Source: Candidatus Obscuribacterales bacterium
GTDB lineage: Bacteria > Cyanobacteriota > Vampirovibrionia > Obscuribacterales > Obscuribacteraceae
Reading direction: 5' to 3'
NCBI GenBank assembly: GCA_021732025.1
Contig: JAKFVU010000082.1
Coordinates: 248,001-312,000 of the forward strand
DNA: 64,000 nucleotides
The notes below the pieces were generated by a model. The model was given only the letters and a program-made list of their open reading frames with translations. It ran no database searches and had not been told where the DNA came from. A program made the translations under genes and the position numbers. Below, piece by piece: positions 18,188 through 27,586 of the stretch. How positions within the stretch are numbered: position 1 is the first letter of the stretch; each line of letters begins with the position of its first letter.

Positions 18188-19081
18188 CTAAGCTAGGTTA
18201 GCAAGCAGGTCAAGAGCCCGCATCCTTCGCCCTGACTTATATTCGATATAGTTTTGCATTAGTCGGCGAGCAGCGCTGGTAGCCATTTTCATATTGGCTT
18301 CGTTAGATTTATTTGCATGGTCACGAACATTTGCGTTTACATCAATATCAATAGTGTCAGCTCCAATACGCGCTAATACCATGCGCTTCCATACCAGTGG
18401 CGTGACGTAGACATTGGTCCGCTGACTGTCGATAGCTTCAGAGCGCTGCTCAGACCTGAAGTTGTCGCTTGGATCTTCATGCACTTGAGGCGCGACTGAA
18501 ACCGCTGAATTGGCCATCGCTCGAATCTTATAGAAGCACTTTTGACAAAGAACCCCACCTAGCTCATGGTTAAAAGCGCTGACATTGCGTTCGTTCAGTA
18601 CGTCTCTACAGCTAACACAAAAGTCTAGCTCTGGGCGAATTCCGAGCATCTCGAGCAGAGCAAACTCAAATTCAAGACAGAGCAAAGCGGCATCTCGGCC
18701 ACTGGCCGCCATCAAGCCAATAGACAACGTCAGACGTTCAAAATATCTGGCGCAATCTTCACCCAGCCCTTGGCCAAAGACCTGAGTCAATTCGGCGTAA
18801 TAGAGGGCATAAGTGAGGCGAGTCAAATCATGTCGCAGATTGGGATAGGTCTCAATACTCTCGCACTGAGTAATGATGTCGAGATTCTTGCCCTTAGCCA
18901 GAAGTAAATGATTAACGTTGAGAAGCTCAGCTTTGCCAGCAATCTTAGCTCCTGGTTTGCGCGCCCCTTTTGCCACAGCCCGGTGCATGCCCTTCTCCCT
19001 AGAGAAAAGGGTAATGATCTTGTCGGCCTCTCCTAGATTGAAAGTACCGACATTTATGGCGGTGAGCGAAAAAGTGGCCAA
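18188..19081 (-). CDS. recO: DNA repair protein RecO
   Basis: A 297-residue recombination mediator (RecFOR pathway, loading RecA on SSB-coated DNA). The N-terminal OB-fold starts TFSLTAINVGTFNLGEADKI and contains KGARKPGAK. A helical C-terminal domain carries a zinc site with FCVSC and CQKC. An insertion of about 50 polar residues after the second Cys pair is longer than in most RecO proteins. The start appears to be TTG, immediately after the gnd stop with no spacer, so translation probably depends on ribosomes finishing gnd. Confidence 0.92.
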   Translation of the reverse strand: MATFSLTAINVGTFNLGEADKIITLFSREKGMHRAVAKGARKPGAKIAGKAELLNVNHLLLAKGKNLDIITQCESIETYPNLRHDLTRLTYALYYAELTQVFGQGLGEDCARYFERLTLSIGLMAASGRDAALLCLEFEFALLEMLGIRPELDFCVSCRDVLNERNVSAFNHELGGVLCQKCFYKIRAMANSAVSVAPQVHEDPSDNFRSEQRSEAIDSQRTNVYVTPLVWKRMVLARIGADTIDIDVNANVRDHANKSNEANMKMATSAARRLMQNYIEYKSGRRMRALDLLANLA

Positions 19082-20560
19082 TTATTTTGAATTAATTGGT
19101 TGCTTTATCAATTCCATCCACTCGCTGTGCACAAATCCGGCTTCTGGTTTATCTACTCGTTCATAAGTGTGGGCACCAAAGAAATCTCTCTGGGCCTGAG
19201 TAAGATTTTGGGGAAGCTGGGCGCTGCGGTAGCTATCGAAGTAAGACAAACTTGCTGTCAACGCTGGCACCGGAATACCGCGTTTAACAGCTTCTTGTAC
19301 CACCGCCCGTAGCGATTCGTGTGAGTTTGCCATCCAGATAGCAAAATCAGGATCGATGAGCAAATTCGGCAAGTTGTTATTGCGGTCAAAGGCAGTGCGA
19401 ATGCGCTCAAGCAATTGGGCGCGGATAATACAACCGCCTCTCCAGATACGAGCACACTCAGAAAGATTGACTCCCCAGTTGTACTTATCTGAACCAGCTT
19501 TGATCAAAGCCATACCCTGAGCATAACTACAAATTTTGCTTGCATAGAGAGCTTTTTCGAGGTGATCAATCAAACTCTTATCTGCCGGAGCTACTTTTGA
19601 AAGTTCGTTTGTCACGGAAGCAAATACTGTAGAGGCCAGTTTTCTTTCGTCTTTCATTGAAGAAAGCACGCGACCAGTTAGTGCAGCGTCAATTGTCGGA
19701 ACTGGCACGCCGAGGTCAAGAGCGGCTTCTGAGGTCCATTTTCCGGTACCTTTTTGACCAGCCTTATCGAGAATGACATCGACTAATGGTTTCTTGGTTT
19801 CGGGATCAACGACAGAAAGAATCTGAGCAGTAATCTCAATCAAGAACGAATCTAGAAGACCTTTATTCCAGGTTGTGAACACTTCAGACATGTCTTTAGC
19901 CGACATATTGAGCACTCGTTTTAGCACATCATAAATTTCAGCAATCAGCTGCATGTCACCGTATTCGATGCCATTGTGAACCATTTTGACAAAGTGGCCA
20001 GCACCGTCAGGACCAAGGTAAGTGACGCATGGGCTACCATCAACTTTTGCTGAAATAGCTTCCCAAATTGGCTGTACTTGTTTGTATGCATCAAGATTGC
20101 CACCAGGCATAAGCGATGGGCCCCAGAGCGCTCCTTCTTCACCACCAGAAACGCCCGAACCAACGAACTGCAAGCCTTCGGCTGCAAGAGCTTTCTCTCT
20201 TTTCATGGTATCGGTAAAGTGAGAATTGCCACCATCAATAATGATGTCGCCTTTCTCTAAATATGGCTTCAACTTATCAATGGTCTGATCGACAGCGTCA
20301 CCAGCTTTCACTAGTAGAATTATCTTTCGCGGCTTAGCAATTGATTCAACAAAACTCTTTTCGTCGGGGCATCCAACTACGTTCTTGCCTTTGCCACGAC
20401 CTTCTACGAAATCAACCACCTTAGAATGGCTACGATTGAAAATCGAAATTTTGAAGCCATTTCTCTCGATATTTAGAGCAAGGTTTTCGCCCATGACACC
20501 CAGGCCTACCAAACCGATAGCACTCAAGTTGCTGTCGCCTTTTTTGTCATTACTAGCCAT
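19082..20560 (-). CDS. gnd: 6-phosphogluconate dehydrogenase (decarboxylating)
   Basis: A 492-residue enzyme that oxidises 6-phosphogluconate to ribulose 5-phosphate with NADP. The Rossmann loop is GLVGLGVMGENLALN. Substrate-binding and catalytic motifs include GSGVSGGEEGA and FVKMVHNGIEYGDM, with the catalytic Lys. The longer frame to 20590 runs into pgl. The ATG at 20560 follows AAAGGAG, which overlaps the pgl stop, so this start is preferred. It is the third step of the oxidative pentose phosphate branch, completing zwf-opcA-pgl-gnd in one operon. Confidence 0.97.
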   Translation of the reverse strand: MASNDKKGDSNLSAIGLVGLGVMGENLALNIERNGFKISIFNRSHSKVVDFVEGRGKGKNVVGCPDEKSFVESIAKPRKIILLVKAGDAVDQTIDKLKPYLEKGDIIIDGGNSHFTDTMKREKALAAEGLQFVGSGVSGGEEGALWGPSLMPGGNLDAYKQVQPIWEAISAKVDGSPCVTYLGPDGAGHFVKMVHNGIEYGDMQLIAEIYDVLKRVLNMSAKDMSEVFTTWNKGLLDSFLIEITAQILSVVDPETKKPLVDVILDKAGQKGTGKWTSEAALDLGVPVPTIDAALTGRVLSSMKDERKLASTVFASVTNELSKVAPADKSLIDHLEKALYASKICSYAQGMALIKAGSDKYNWGVNLSECARIWRGGCIIRAQLLERIRTAFDRNNNLPNLLIDPDFAIWMANSHESLRAVVQEAVKRGIPVPALTASLSYFDSYRSAQLPQNLTQAQRDFFGAHTYERVDKPEAGFVHSEWMELIKQPINSK

Positions 20561-20562
20561 TG

Positions 20563-21351
20563 CTACTCCTTTAAAATTAGCCTTGCACAAGGCTCATCTA
20601 CAAACCATTCCACTGCTCCAGGGAGGCAATCACCAATCACTAATTGAGAGGGATAGCCTTTTTCAGGATGGGAGACAACATCGTTAAAAATTTTAGCCTT
20701 GCTGTCACCAGCGGCTAAGAAAAACAATTTTTTTGCATGGGCAAACACTGGCCTAGTTAAAGTCAGTCTTGTGCCGTCGAACGAATCAGTTTTGACTTTA
20801 TTTGCTACACATAGGTGAGTCTGCTCATCAAGGGCGGCACTGTTAGGAAAAAGCGAAGCCGTATGGCCATCTGTGCCTAATCCCATTAAGGCAAGAGAGA
20901 AATGTGGAAGCTCGAGCTGCGACTTGTCTTTTGGTCTAAAGAAACGCCTTAGAGTTTGTTCGTAAGTTTTGGCAGAATCTTCGGGATCTTTGTCTTGGTT
21001 GATTGTCGGAAAAACATTTGTTGACGGAATTGAAATATGAGAGAGAAGAGCGTCGCTAATCATTTTGTAGTTGCTATCGGAATCACTATGCGGAACGCAA
21101 CGTTCGTCACCAAGAAAGAGATAGGTCAAGTTCCAAGGAAATTGTTGCTCAGAAAGCTGGGCCATCTTGCGATACAAGCCTTTAGGCGTGCTGCCACCAG
21201 ACAGAGCCATCGAAAACACACCATCGTGAGCAATGCATTCTTTGGCAAACTGAGTAATGCGCTCAGAAAGAGCAGAGAATAAAGCAGCTTCATCAGCAGC
21301 TATGTTGATGGTCTGATTATTTACGACGATAGTCTTCAATGTGCTTAGCAT
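20563..21351 (-). CDS. pgl: 6-phosphogluconolactonase
   Basis: A 262-residue enzyme hydrolysing 6-phosphogluconolactone. It has MALSGGSTPKGLYR, FLGDERCVPHSDSDSNY and LMGLGTDGHTASLFP, the DevB/Pgl signatures. An in-frame TTG at 21357 exists, but the ATG at 21351 is favoured; it overlaps the end of opcA by 7 nt. Its stop overlaps the SD of gnd. Confidence 0.95.
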   Translation of the reverse strand: MLSTLKTIVVNNQTINIAADEAALFSALSERITQFAKECIAHDGVFSMALSGGSTPKGLYRKMAQLSEQQFPWNLTYLFLGDERCVPHSDSDSNYKMISDALLSHISIPSTNVFPTINQDKDPEDSAKTYEQTLRRFFRPKDKSQLELPHFSLALMGLGTDGHTASLFPNSAALDEQTHLCVANKVKTDSFDGTRLTLTRPVFAHAKKLFFLAAGDSKAKIFNDVVSHPEKGYPSQLVIGDCLPGAVEWFVDEPCARLILKE

Positions 21352-22580
21352 TGACAACTCGCAAGTAGCTTAACGGCACTTTGGGCCGCAGCTAGAAATA
21401 CCATGTCTTTCGAATAGTGTTCAAAAGCAAAGTCAACTAATTCATTAAATACCGGCTCCATTGCTCCTTCTTTATCACGAGCACTAGACCAAGGTAGTTC
21501 CATATATTCATAATTGTCAGCGTTACTAACTTTCAGTGCTCCACCAGCAAAATCGACATTGAGCTTATCGCTGCCATCTCTGAAAGTCATTTCAAAACTA
21601 TTGATACCAGTGCATGAATTTTCTACAGCCACCAAATTAAGTTCAATTGCATCGCTAGAACCGGGTTGAACAAATTGAGCCTGCAGACTGCTAGAAGAGC
21701 CTGATTTCTTTTGAGAAAGCTTGGCCTTACTAGGCTCAAGGTGGATGCGAGAAGTCAACCAACTGGCCAGCAATAGCGCTTGGCTAAAGCCATTGTTGTC
21801 GCCTCCATAGTTAATCGTGATGGTTTTCACTACTTGCAAACGACTAGGTTTAATAGAGACGTCTGTATCATCAAAAGCTAAGGCAATAGCTTTGCGCCAA
21901 GCAGACAAGGTGAGCCAAGCTAGATCAACGACAACGGCGCGGTCGGCCAAATCGAGAGCAATTTGCCACTTAGAAGCCAGCATCTTGAGGCGCTCGCCAC
22001 AAAGCTCAGCGTTGTCTTCTTCGTCACTGAAGCGGCTATCAATGAGCAGATGGTCGAGGTAAGCCAAAAAAGGTTCAACTACAGCTCGAGTTAAGTGGTT
22101 GCTACCGGCAAACAACCAGGAAGGCAATTCTGGTATCACCAGCGGTGTGACTACGCTGGCCAACCCTTCTGACTTAAATGATTGACCCGACCATTTAACA
22201 GTGATTTGCTCACAACACATTTGCTTATCTAGGCGACCGGGTAAAAAGTGGCAATGGGCCGTAACCCAAGCTTCAACTGCCTCAACTTGTGCGGCGGCAA
22301 TAACGGCCAAAATCGCTCTACACGGATGCCTCAGTGTAATCTCGGCCAAGAGATTCTCAAACATGCGCTCGTTCTTGCCTTCATCGCATAGCAAAACTAC
22401 ATTGAGAGCACAGGCCCGCACCACCGGAGTCCAGCTACTTTCTTCTTTATTGCCAGCAGAATCCCATAGTCTGCTCAGTTCGCGCTCAATTTTAGCCACA
22501 TCTACCTGGGCTAAGTTGCCCGAGAGAAATGACATGGTGCGACCGGCGTCTTGGGGATTTTTTACAGCTGGCAAACTCAT
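21345..22580 (-). CDS. opcA: Glucose-6-phosphate dehydrogenase assembly protein OpcA
   Basis: A 411-residue OpcA homologue, recognised from its place directly after zwf and from its overall pattern (LRHPCRAILAVIAA, VTPLVIPELPSWLF, LLIDSRFSD). In Cyanobacteria, OpcA activates glucose-6-phosphate dehydrogenase allosterically in a redox-linked way; in Actinobacteria it is likewise paired with zwf. The ATG overlaps the zwf stop (ATGA at 22577-22580), ensuring joint synthesis. No catalytic residues are expected. Presence of opcA is one argument for a cyanobacterial relative. Confidence 0.9.
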   Translation of the reverse strand: MSLPAVKNPQDAGRTMSFLSGNLAQVDVAKIERELSRLWDSAGNKEESSWTPVVRACALNVVLLCDEGKNERMFENLLAEITLRHPCRAILAVIAAAQVEAVEAWVTAHCHFLPGRLDKQMCCEQITVKWSGQSFKSEGLASVVTPLVIPELPSWLFAGSNHLTRAVVEPFLAYLDHLLIDSRFSDEEDNAELCGERLKMLASKWQIALDLADRAVVVDLAWLTLSAWRKAIALAFDDTDVSIKPSRLQVVKTITINYGGDNNGFSQALLLASWLTSRIHLEPSKAKLSQKKSGSSSSLQAQFVQPGSSDAIELNLVAVENSCTGINSFEMTFRDGSDKLNVDFAGGALKVSNADNYEYMELPWSSARDKEGAMEPVFNELVDFAFEHYSKDMVFLAAAQSAVKLLASCQC

Positions 22581-24136
22581 AGCTTTCTCCAGGCATGACC
22601 GGTGGAAGCAATTAGGTCGTCCGCCGCCTTAGGGCCCCAAGAGCCAGCCTTGTAATTTGGAAAATCAGTAGGTTTGACCTTGTCCCAGTGTTCTATCAAA
22701 GGCTCGATATATTTCCATGACGCTTCAACAAAATCAGTGCGAGCATAAAGCGACGGGTCACCAATTAAACAATCAAGAATCAAGCGCTCGTAGGCTGTGG
22801 GTGTGCGAGCGCCGAAGGCCGTGCCGTATTTGAAGTCCATGTTGAGCCAGCGGACCATAGTAGTGGGACCGGGCTGCTTAGTGGCAAACTTGAGCGAAAT
22901 GCCTTCTTCTGGTTGAATCTGCATCACCAAAACGTTGTCATGACGCTCACTGGGATCATCGCTTTGATCTGCGGCAAAGAGGTTATGTGGCGCCTTTTTA
23001 AAGTGCACCGCCACCTCCGTAATTGACTTAGCCAAGCGCTTACCGGAGCGCATATAGATTGGCACACCGGCCCAGCGCCAGTTGTCAACCTCAAGCTTGA
23101 GAGCAGCAAAAGTTGGAGTTGGTGCATCGGGCGATACACTTTCTTCTTGACGGAAACCAGGCACAGTCGAGCCGACGATAAATCCTTCTCCATACTGACC
23201 TCGCACTGCGTGTTGATCAATACTTTCAGCAGTTAAGGGTTTGAGGCAGCGCAAGACTTTGATCTTTTCATCCCGTGTGGCTTCGGCGTCCATAGAAATT
23301 GGCGGTTCCATCAGCACCAGTGCCAATAGTTGCATCAGGTGATTCTGCACCATATCGCGCAGGGCACCGGCTTCTTGATAGTAAGCGCCACGGCCCTCTA
23401 CACCAATAGTCTCAGCGTTGGTAATCTGTATGTGATCAATGTGATTGCGATTCCACAGTGGTTCAAAAATTCCGTTAGCAAAGCGAAAGACCATGATGTT
23501 CTGAACTGTCTCTTTGCCCAGATAGTGGTCTATGCGATAAACCTGGTGTTCGCGCATCACTTCATGAATGTTCTCATCAAGATCAATTGATGAGGCCAAG
23601 TCATGACCAAACGGTTTTTCAATAACAACCCGTGGCCAGGCTTCGCTGACTTTGGCTTTGGTAACAAGCCCAGAGGCGGCTAAGCCTTTGATAATTGGCA
23701 AATAGAGACTGGGAGATGTTGAGAGATAGAAGACATGGCGGCCTTTGGTACCGTGCTTAGCATCGAGCTCAGTCAAAGTACTCTTGATTACTTCATAGCC
23801 TTCAGGTTTTGACGAATCAGTAGCACGGTAGTAAAGCGACGCGGCAAATCTAGACCACGACTCTTCTTCGTAAGGTAAGTCTGGAGCAAACTTGATCAAC
23901 GAATCACGCATTAAATTGCGAAATTCTTCATCACTCATCTTAGTGCGTGAAGTGCCAAGAAGGGCAAACCCTTTAGGCAGAAGCCCTTGAAGGAATAGTG
24001 CATACATTGCCGGCACGAGCTTTCGCTTAGTTAAGTCGCCGTGAGCCCCGAATATTACGAAAGACAGCGAATCAACATGCCGATCAAGCGCCAATCCCTC
24101 TAGAAGTGGATTATCAAGCACTTTCTCTTCAATCAT
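22577..24136 (-). CDS. zwf: Glucose-6-phosphate 1-dehydrogenase
   Basis: A 519-residue enzyme catalysing the first oxidative step from glucose 6-phosphate. The cofactor loop is IFGAHGDLTKRKLVPA (His where Ser is usual), and the active-site motif is RIDHYLGKETVQN. The ATG at 24136 follows GAGGAG at about 5 nt. It leads the long leftward gene run. The 204 bp upstream are AT-rich and contain a direct repeat ATGGCATT near 24207-24222, but no clear promoter. Confidence 0.97.
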   Translation of the reverse strand: MIEEKVLDNPLLEGLALDRHVDSLSFVIFGAHGDLTKRKLVPAMYALFLQGLLPKGFALLGTSRTKMSDEEFRNLMRDSLIKFAPDLPYEEESWSRFAASLYYRATDSSKPEGYEVIKSTLTELDAKHGTKGRHVFYLSTSPSLYLPIIKGLAASGLVTKAKVSEAWPRVVIEKPFGHDLASSIDLDENIHEVMREHQVYRIDHYLGKETVQNIMVFRFANGIFEPLWNRNHIDHIQITNAETIGVEGRGAYYQEAGALRDMVQNHLMQLLALVLMEPPISMDAEATRDEKIKVLRCLKPLTAESIDQHAVRGQYGEGFIVGSTVPGFRQEESVSPDAPTPTFAALKLEVDNWRWAGVPIYMRSGKRLAKSITEVAVHFKKAPHNLFAADQSDDPSERHDNVLVMQIQPEEGISLKFATKQPGPTTMVRWLNMDFKYGTAFGARTPTAYERLILDCLIGDPSLYARTDFVEASWKYIEPLIEHWDKVKPTDFPNYKAGSWGPKAADDLIASTGHAWRKL

Positions 24137-24340
24137 ATGTTCTCCTCGACACCTGGCAGATCAGGTTTTAAGGTCGAAATTTTAGCACTATTGTTTGCAT
24201 TAAGTTATGGCATTAATGGCATTTGCTGCGGCTGTTAACACGCCAATCAATAGTAGAACAACAGTTATAGACAACAAAAAGTGTCAATTATTATTGCTCA
24301 CTAGTGCCAAACGCACGCACCATCAGTAGTGGCATCACTA

Positions 24341-24868
24341 TTAACGGAGGCTGGGCATGCAATCGTCAGACTGTACATTAATAACTCTCACACCGCGCCC
24401 ATCTAAGAAATCGACCACGTCTTGACCCCGGTCTCCCATGGGCCAGAGAGGTACTTCCATCTGTAGATATTCGGTGTGGAAAATAATTGAGGCAGAATCA
24501 TGATATGGGTAGTATTCAGCGTAAGTTACATCAGCTAGAAGGAGCATCTGTGTGCCCCTTTTTTTAGCTTTGCGATCGGTTACAACTAACACCACTTCAC
24601 TTTCAGTCAATTCTAAGAGATACTCGCGGCGCGAATCGCGAATTAGACCAACTCCAAATAAGGTAAGAAGGGCGCCAAAGGTAACGCTACTGAGACCAAT
24701 CAATACTCCCCAAGCAGGCCACTCCCAAAGTGCGACAACGGCAACAGTCAACCACATGATGACAAAGGCCCAACCTAGACAAATAGCTGTGCACAGCGGA
24801 AACAACCCAGCTCGCCGCTTATGCGGCTGAGAAGTTAGGGTGATGCCGCATCGGTCAGTCAAAAGCAT
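24341..24868 (-). CDS. Hypothetical membrane protein (two helices, soluble C-terminal domain)
   Basis: A 175-residue protein of unknown function. Two adjacent hydrophobic helices (about 22-48 and 54-76) form a hairpin. A C-terminal domain of about 95 residues with alternating strands follows (LLELTESEVVLVV, SIIFHTEYLQMEVPLW), and could be PH-like. It is 204 bp upstream of zwf on the same strand and probably a separate unit. The SD is weak. Confidence 0.65.
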   Translation of the reverse strand: MLLTDRCGITLTSQPHKRRAGLFPLCTAICLGWAFVIMWLTVAVVALWEWPAWGVLIGLSSVTFGALLTLFGVGLIRDSRREYLLELTESEVVLVVTDRKAKKRGTQMLLLADVTYAEYYPYHDSASIIFHTEYLQMEVPLWPMGDRGQDVVDFLDGRGVRVINVQSDDCMPSLR

Positions 24869-24974
24869 AGATTCACGTCAACAGAAATATTGCTAGAGGG
24901 TGCTTATACAGCACCTATATTCCCGTTATAGCAAGCCGAATCACTGATTGCCCCATTACCGTATTTATTACTAA

Positions 24975-26498
24975 TTAGCCAAATATCGATAGCATAAACA
25001 TGAACGTACCTGTATTCCACATGCAGTGGGCAATCATTGATGGAATCAAACTACGGGTGCGCTCAAAGACATAGGCAAAAGAAAAGCCAAGGACAAAGAG
25101 CGGTATGAAGGCACCAGGGTCCATATGTATTGCTGAGAACAATAGGGCCGAAAGCAACATTGAGGCAAAGGCGCCAAAGCGCCAACGCAACGACGTGTAG
25201 ATAAAGCCACGAAAGAGTATCTCTTCACAGATTGCCGGCAAGACCCCTAAGGCGACAATGAAGAGGATTGGCGCTAAAGCATTATGAGAGCGCACCGCTT
25301 CCATAATGATAGTAAGAACTGGGCTCGACGAGCCCTCAGCGCCGAGGAATTTTCTGGCCAGAACCGATGAAAGCAGTACCAATGGCACACAGGCAAACCA
25401 AGTAAGAACCCCTGCCATTACCAGACCGAATGGGCCCCTGGTCGGAGTGCGCCAACGCAACTTAACAGACTCAAAGAAGCCGAGGCCAGTGGGCTTGATA
25501 GCAATTAAATAAGCCAGAAGAAGCGCAGGCAAATTAGTGACTAGATAAATCACCATGGTCAGCAATGCCAACACTACTGGGTCTTTTGCGCCACCTTTGA
25601 GGTAAGGCACAAAAAAGCTGACTACAGGCGACAAAAACGACTCAAGGGTGAGCCAGCCAATCAAGACGCCATAAACTTTGGTAAAACCATAAGGCAAGGG
25701 AGCTCGAATCTGAGCCAATGTGTCGGGGTCAGAGAAGGTGCGTGGCAGATTAAACAACTGCACCAAGATCACGATAATGCCAATCAAAGCCGAGAGAGCT
25801 AAAGCAAGCATAAGCGCTATGAGCTTGATGGCGAACAGCTTACTGTAGTCGTTGTACTCGCTAGCAGCCTCCTCAAATACTTTGGTTTGACCACTGCGTT
25901 TATAAACTTCGAGTTTAACAACCTCTTTGTAGAAGCCAGAGCTAATCAAGTCGTCGACTAGCTTTAATGAACTCACTGTATCGGCAACTTTCAGCTCTTT
26001 CTTTACATAAAGAGAATCAACTAGATTAGCGGCTCGAACAGCCCTCTCATCTTTGTACTCTCTCATGAGCGTTAGTTCGTCAGAGAAGCTTTCTCCGGTC
26101 TCTGCGGCAAGAACGATCTGCTTGAGGCGCAGCGCTAACGATTGAGGGTCGTGCAGTACTGCGCTGTCCATGGCCGTGCCCGCAGACTTGTAGAACTCAT
26201 CAGGCGTTTTCGACCCAGACAACGGTAGGCCGCTTGAAAAAGCTTTGGCGCCCGCAGCCATTCGCATCATAAACTCTGACTGGCCGGCTTCCATCACCGC
26301 GGCGCCCTTACCATCTTTGACGCGACTAGCGGCGTTGCTAGAAAAAACAACCAAGACCAGAACAGTGCAGAGAGCCAAAAGCGCTGTAACCAGACGGGGC
26401 CGCAGAGTAGTTTTATTAACTAGGGCGCCAACGCCTACGATTACGATAAGCACTCGTAATACATCTACAGCCGTATGAAGTGAAAGATTAGTGGGCAA
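24975..26498 (-). CDS. CPBP-family intramembrane metalloprotease with large N-terminal domain
   Basis: A 507-residue membrane protein. The C-terminal third is a CPBP (CAAX protease/bacteriocin-processing) domain with the glutamate motif EEILFRGF, the histidine of FSAIHMD, and the last-helix motif HCMWN. In front lie an N-terminal helix pair, a soluble region of about 180 residues (about 50-225) rich in Lys/Glu, and further membrane helices. The likely start is TTG; no ATG is near. CPBP proteins either cleave membrane proteins or act without proteolysis; the residues needed for metal binding are present here. The substrate is unknown. Confidence 0.85.
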   Translation of the reverse strand: MPTNLSLHTAVDVLRVLIVIVGVGALVNKTTLRPRLVTALLALCTVLVLVVFSSNAASRVKDGKGAAVMEAGQSEFMMRMAAGAKAFSSGLPLSGSKTPDEFYKSAGTAMDSAVLHDPQSLALRLKQIVLAAETGESFSDELTLMREYKDERAVRAANLVDSLYVKKELKVADTVSSLKLVDDLISSGFYKEVVKLEVYKRSGQTKVFEEAASEYNDYSKLFAIKLIALMLALALSALIGIIVILVQLFNLPRTFSDPDTLAQIRAPLPYGFTKVYGVLIGWLTLESFLSPVVSFFVPYLKGGAKDPVVLALLTMVIYLVTNLPALLLAYLIAIKPTGLGFFESVKLRWRTPTRGPFGLVMAGVLTWFACVPLVLLSSVLARKFLGAEGSSSPVLTIIMEAVRSHNALAPILFIVALGVLPAICEEILFRGFIYTSLRWRFGAFASMLLSALLFSAIHMDPGAFIPLFVLGFSFAYVFERTRSLIPSMIAHCMWNTGTFMFMLSIFG

Positions 26499-26616
26499 TA
26501 TGGGGTCTCAATAGGCAAGCCTGAACTTAGACTCTAAATCTTACAGGATCTCAGAGCCATGAGCGGATGCCGCCAGAGCATTGCCCTAAACCGCTAGCTG
26601 AAGGAAGGCCTAAATA

Positions 26617-26946
26617 TTAGTCGGCGCCGCCGCCACCACCACCGCCGTCGCCGCCGGTGAAAGCGCTGCCGTATTCGCCTAGCTGGCCAAAGCCGCTGAA
26701 CTCACCATAGTCGCCAAAGCCCTCGAGACCGCCGAAACTAGTTCCGGTGTCATGGAGGAAGTCATGGCTGTTACCAGGGAAGAGATTGGGATCTCCCTGA
26801 GGCACTTGATCAGCGTAGTAGCCCCAAGGGAAGCCCTTAACGAGCTTTCGCTTCATGAGAAAGCGCGGTGCCTTTAGAAAGCCAAGGCCGAGCATAACAA
26901 TGCCGACGAATATAGCTTCATAAAAGCAGATGCCCCAAAAATTCAT
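26617..26946 (-). CDS. Small membrane protein with glycine-rich tail
   Basis: A 109-residue protein of unknown function: one membrane helix (about 5-25), a basic stretch (KAPRFLMKRKLVKGF), then a Gly/Phe/Tyr/Asp-rich tail with repeated GFG and GEYG-like units that ends in a run of glycines encoded by GGC/GGT codons. The composition resembles other small Gly-rich bacterial proteins. No catalytic motif is seen. It stands alone between the CPBP gene and the RHH gene, about 100 bp from each. Confidence 0.65.
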   Translation of the reverse strand: MNFWGICFYEAIFVGIVMLGLGFLKAPRFLMKRKLVKGFPWGYYADQVPQGDPNLFPGNSHDFLHDTGTSFGGLEGFGDYGEFSGFGQLGEYGSAFTGGDGGGGGGGAD

Positions 26947-27044
26947 GTTCGACCCGATGACTGTCTTATCTGACTGTGCAGTAAGAGCGTAAGCCCTACA
27001 GGCCGGGACGTCAACAGGTAGAGTGGGAGAATTACTCCAAGTAT

Positions 27045-27251
27045 TTACTCAACGTCAGTCAATAAAGCAATCTTTTGCGAACCAACACTGCTAACTTGCA
27101 TACGTGGACCTTGATTGCGCTTGAAGGCGTCAATATAGCGGCGAAGTGCCTCACGCATCAAATCAGAGCGAGTTCTGTGCTCAACTTGGGCAACGAAATC
27201 AATTTGTTCTAGGAGACCTGGTGGAAGAGCCACTAGTACTTTCTTAGGCAT
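27045..27251 (-). CDS. Ribbon-helix-helix (CopG/MetJ-fold) DNA-binding protein
   Basis: A 68-residue protein. PKKVLVALPPGLLEQID is the N-terminal beta-strand and first helix of an RHH dimer, and RTRSDLMREALRRYID is the second helix with its typical RSD(L/F)xREAxR signature. The frame is open for 14 more codons upstream, but ATG 27251 follows AAAGGA at good spacing and fits the family start. No toxin-like partner gene overlaps it. An imperfect palindrome with repeated AGTAAACT lies about 80 bp upstream (27330-27359), a plausible autoregulatory operator. Confidence 0.85.
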   Translation of the reverse strand: MPKKVLVALPPGLLEQIDFVAQVEHRTRSDLMREALRRYIDAFKRNQGPRMQVSSVGSQKIALLTDVE

Positions 27252-27329
27252 GCACGTTCCTTTTTGTAAATTCCAAAAAAGTATTAAAACCAAAATTTAC
27301 GACGACACTTTGAATGATGCGACACAATA

Positions 27330-27359
27330 CCAGTAAACTAGTTTTGGCTAGTAAACTGG
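27330..27359. promoter_or_regulatory. Imperfect inverted repeat, candidate operator
   Basis: Arms CCAGTAAACTAG and CTAGTAAACTGG are separated by 6 nt and pair at 10 of 12 positions, with an A/A internal mismatch. Each arm also carries the octamer AGTAAACT in direct orientation, 18 bp apart. The element lies between the leftward RHH gene and rightward selD, where an RHH repressor could act. The rest of the 335-bp gap shows no gene, and a strong promoter was not found. Confidence 0.45.
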
Positions 27360-27586
27360 ACGGACGCAAACTCACAGATTATGCTAAGTGTGTCCTTCGA
27401 TTTCCAGAATACAATTTACACTTATCACTGTAGTTTTTAAAGAGCTAAAACAGCCATAAGCAGTGGAAAGCAAACAAACTAATATAAAAGCTTTCTTGTC
27501 TTCGACCAATCACCACTGGCGGCACCACCACTTTTCAAAAACCACATACCATGCGGATATTGAAAGAACATACTTCGTAAATCCAT

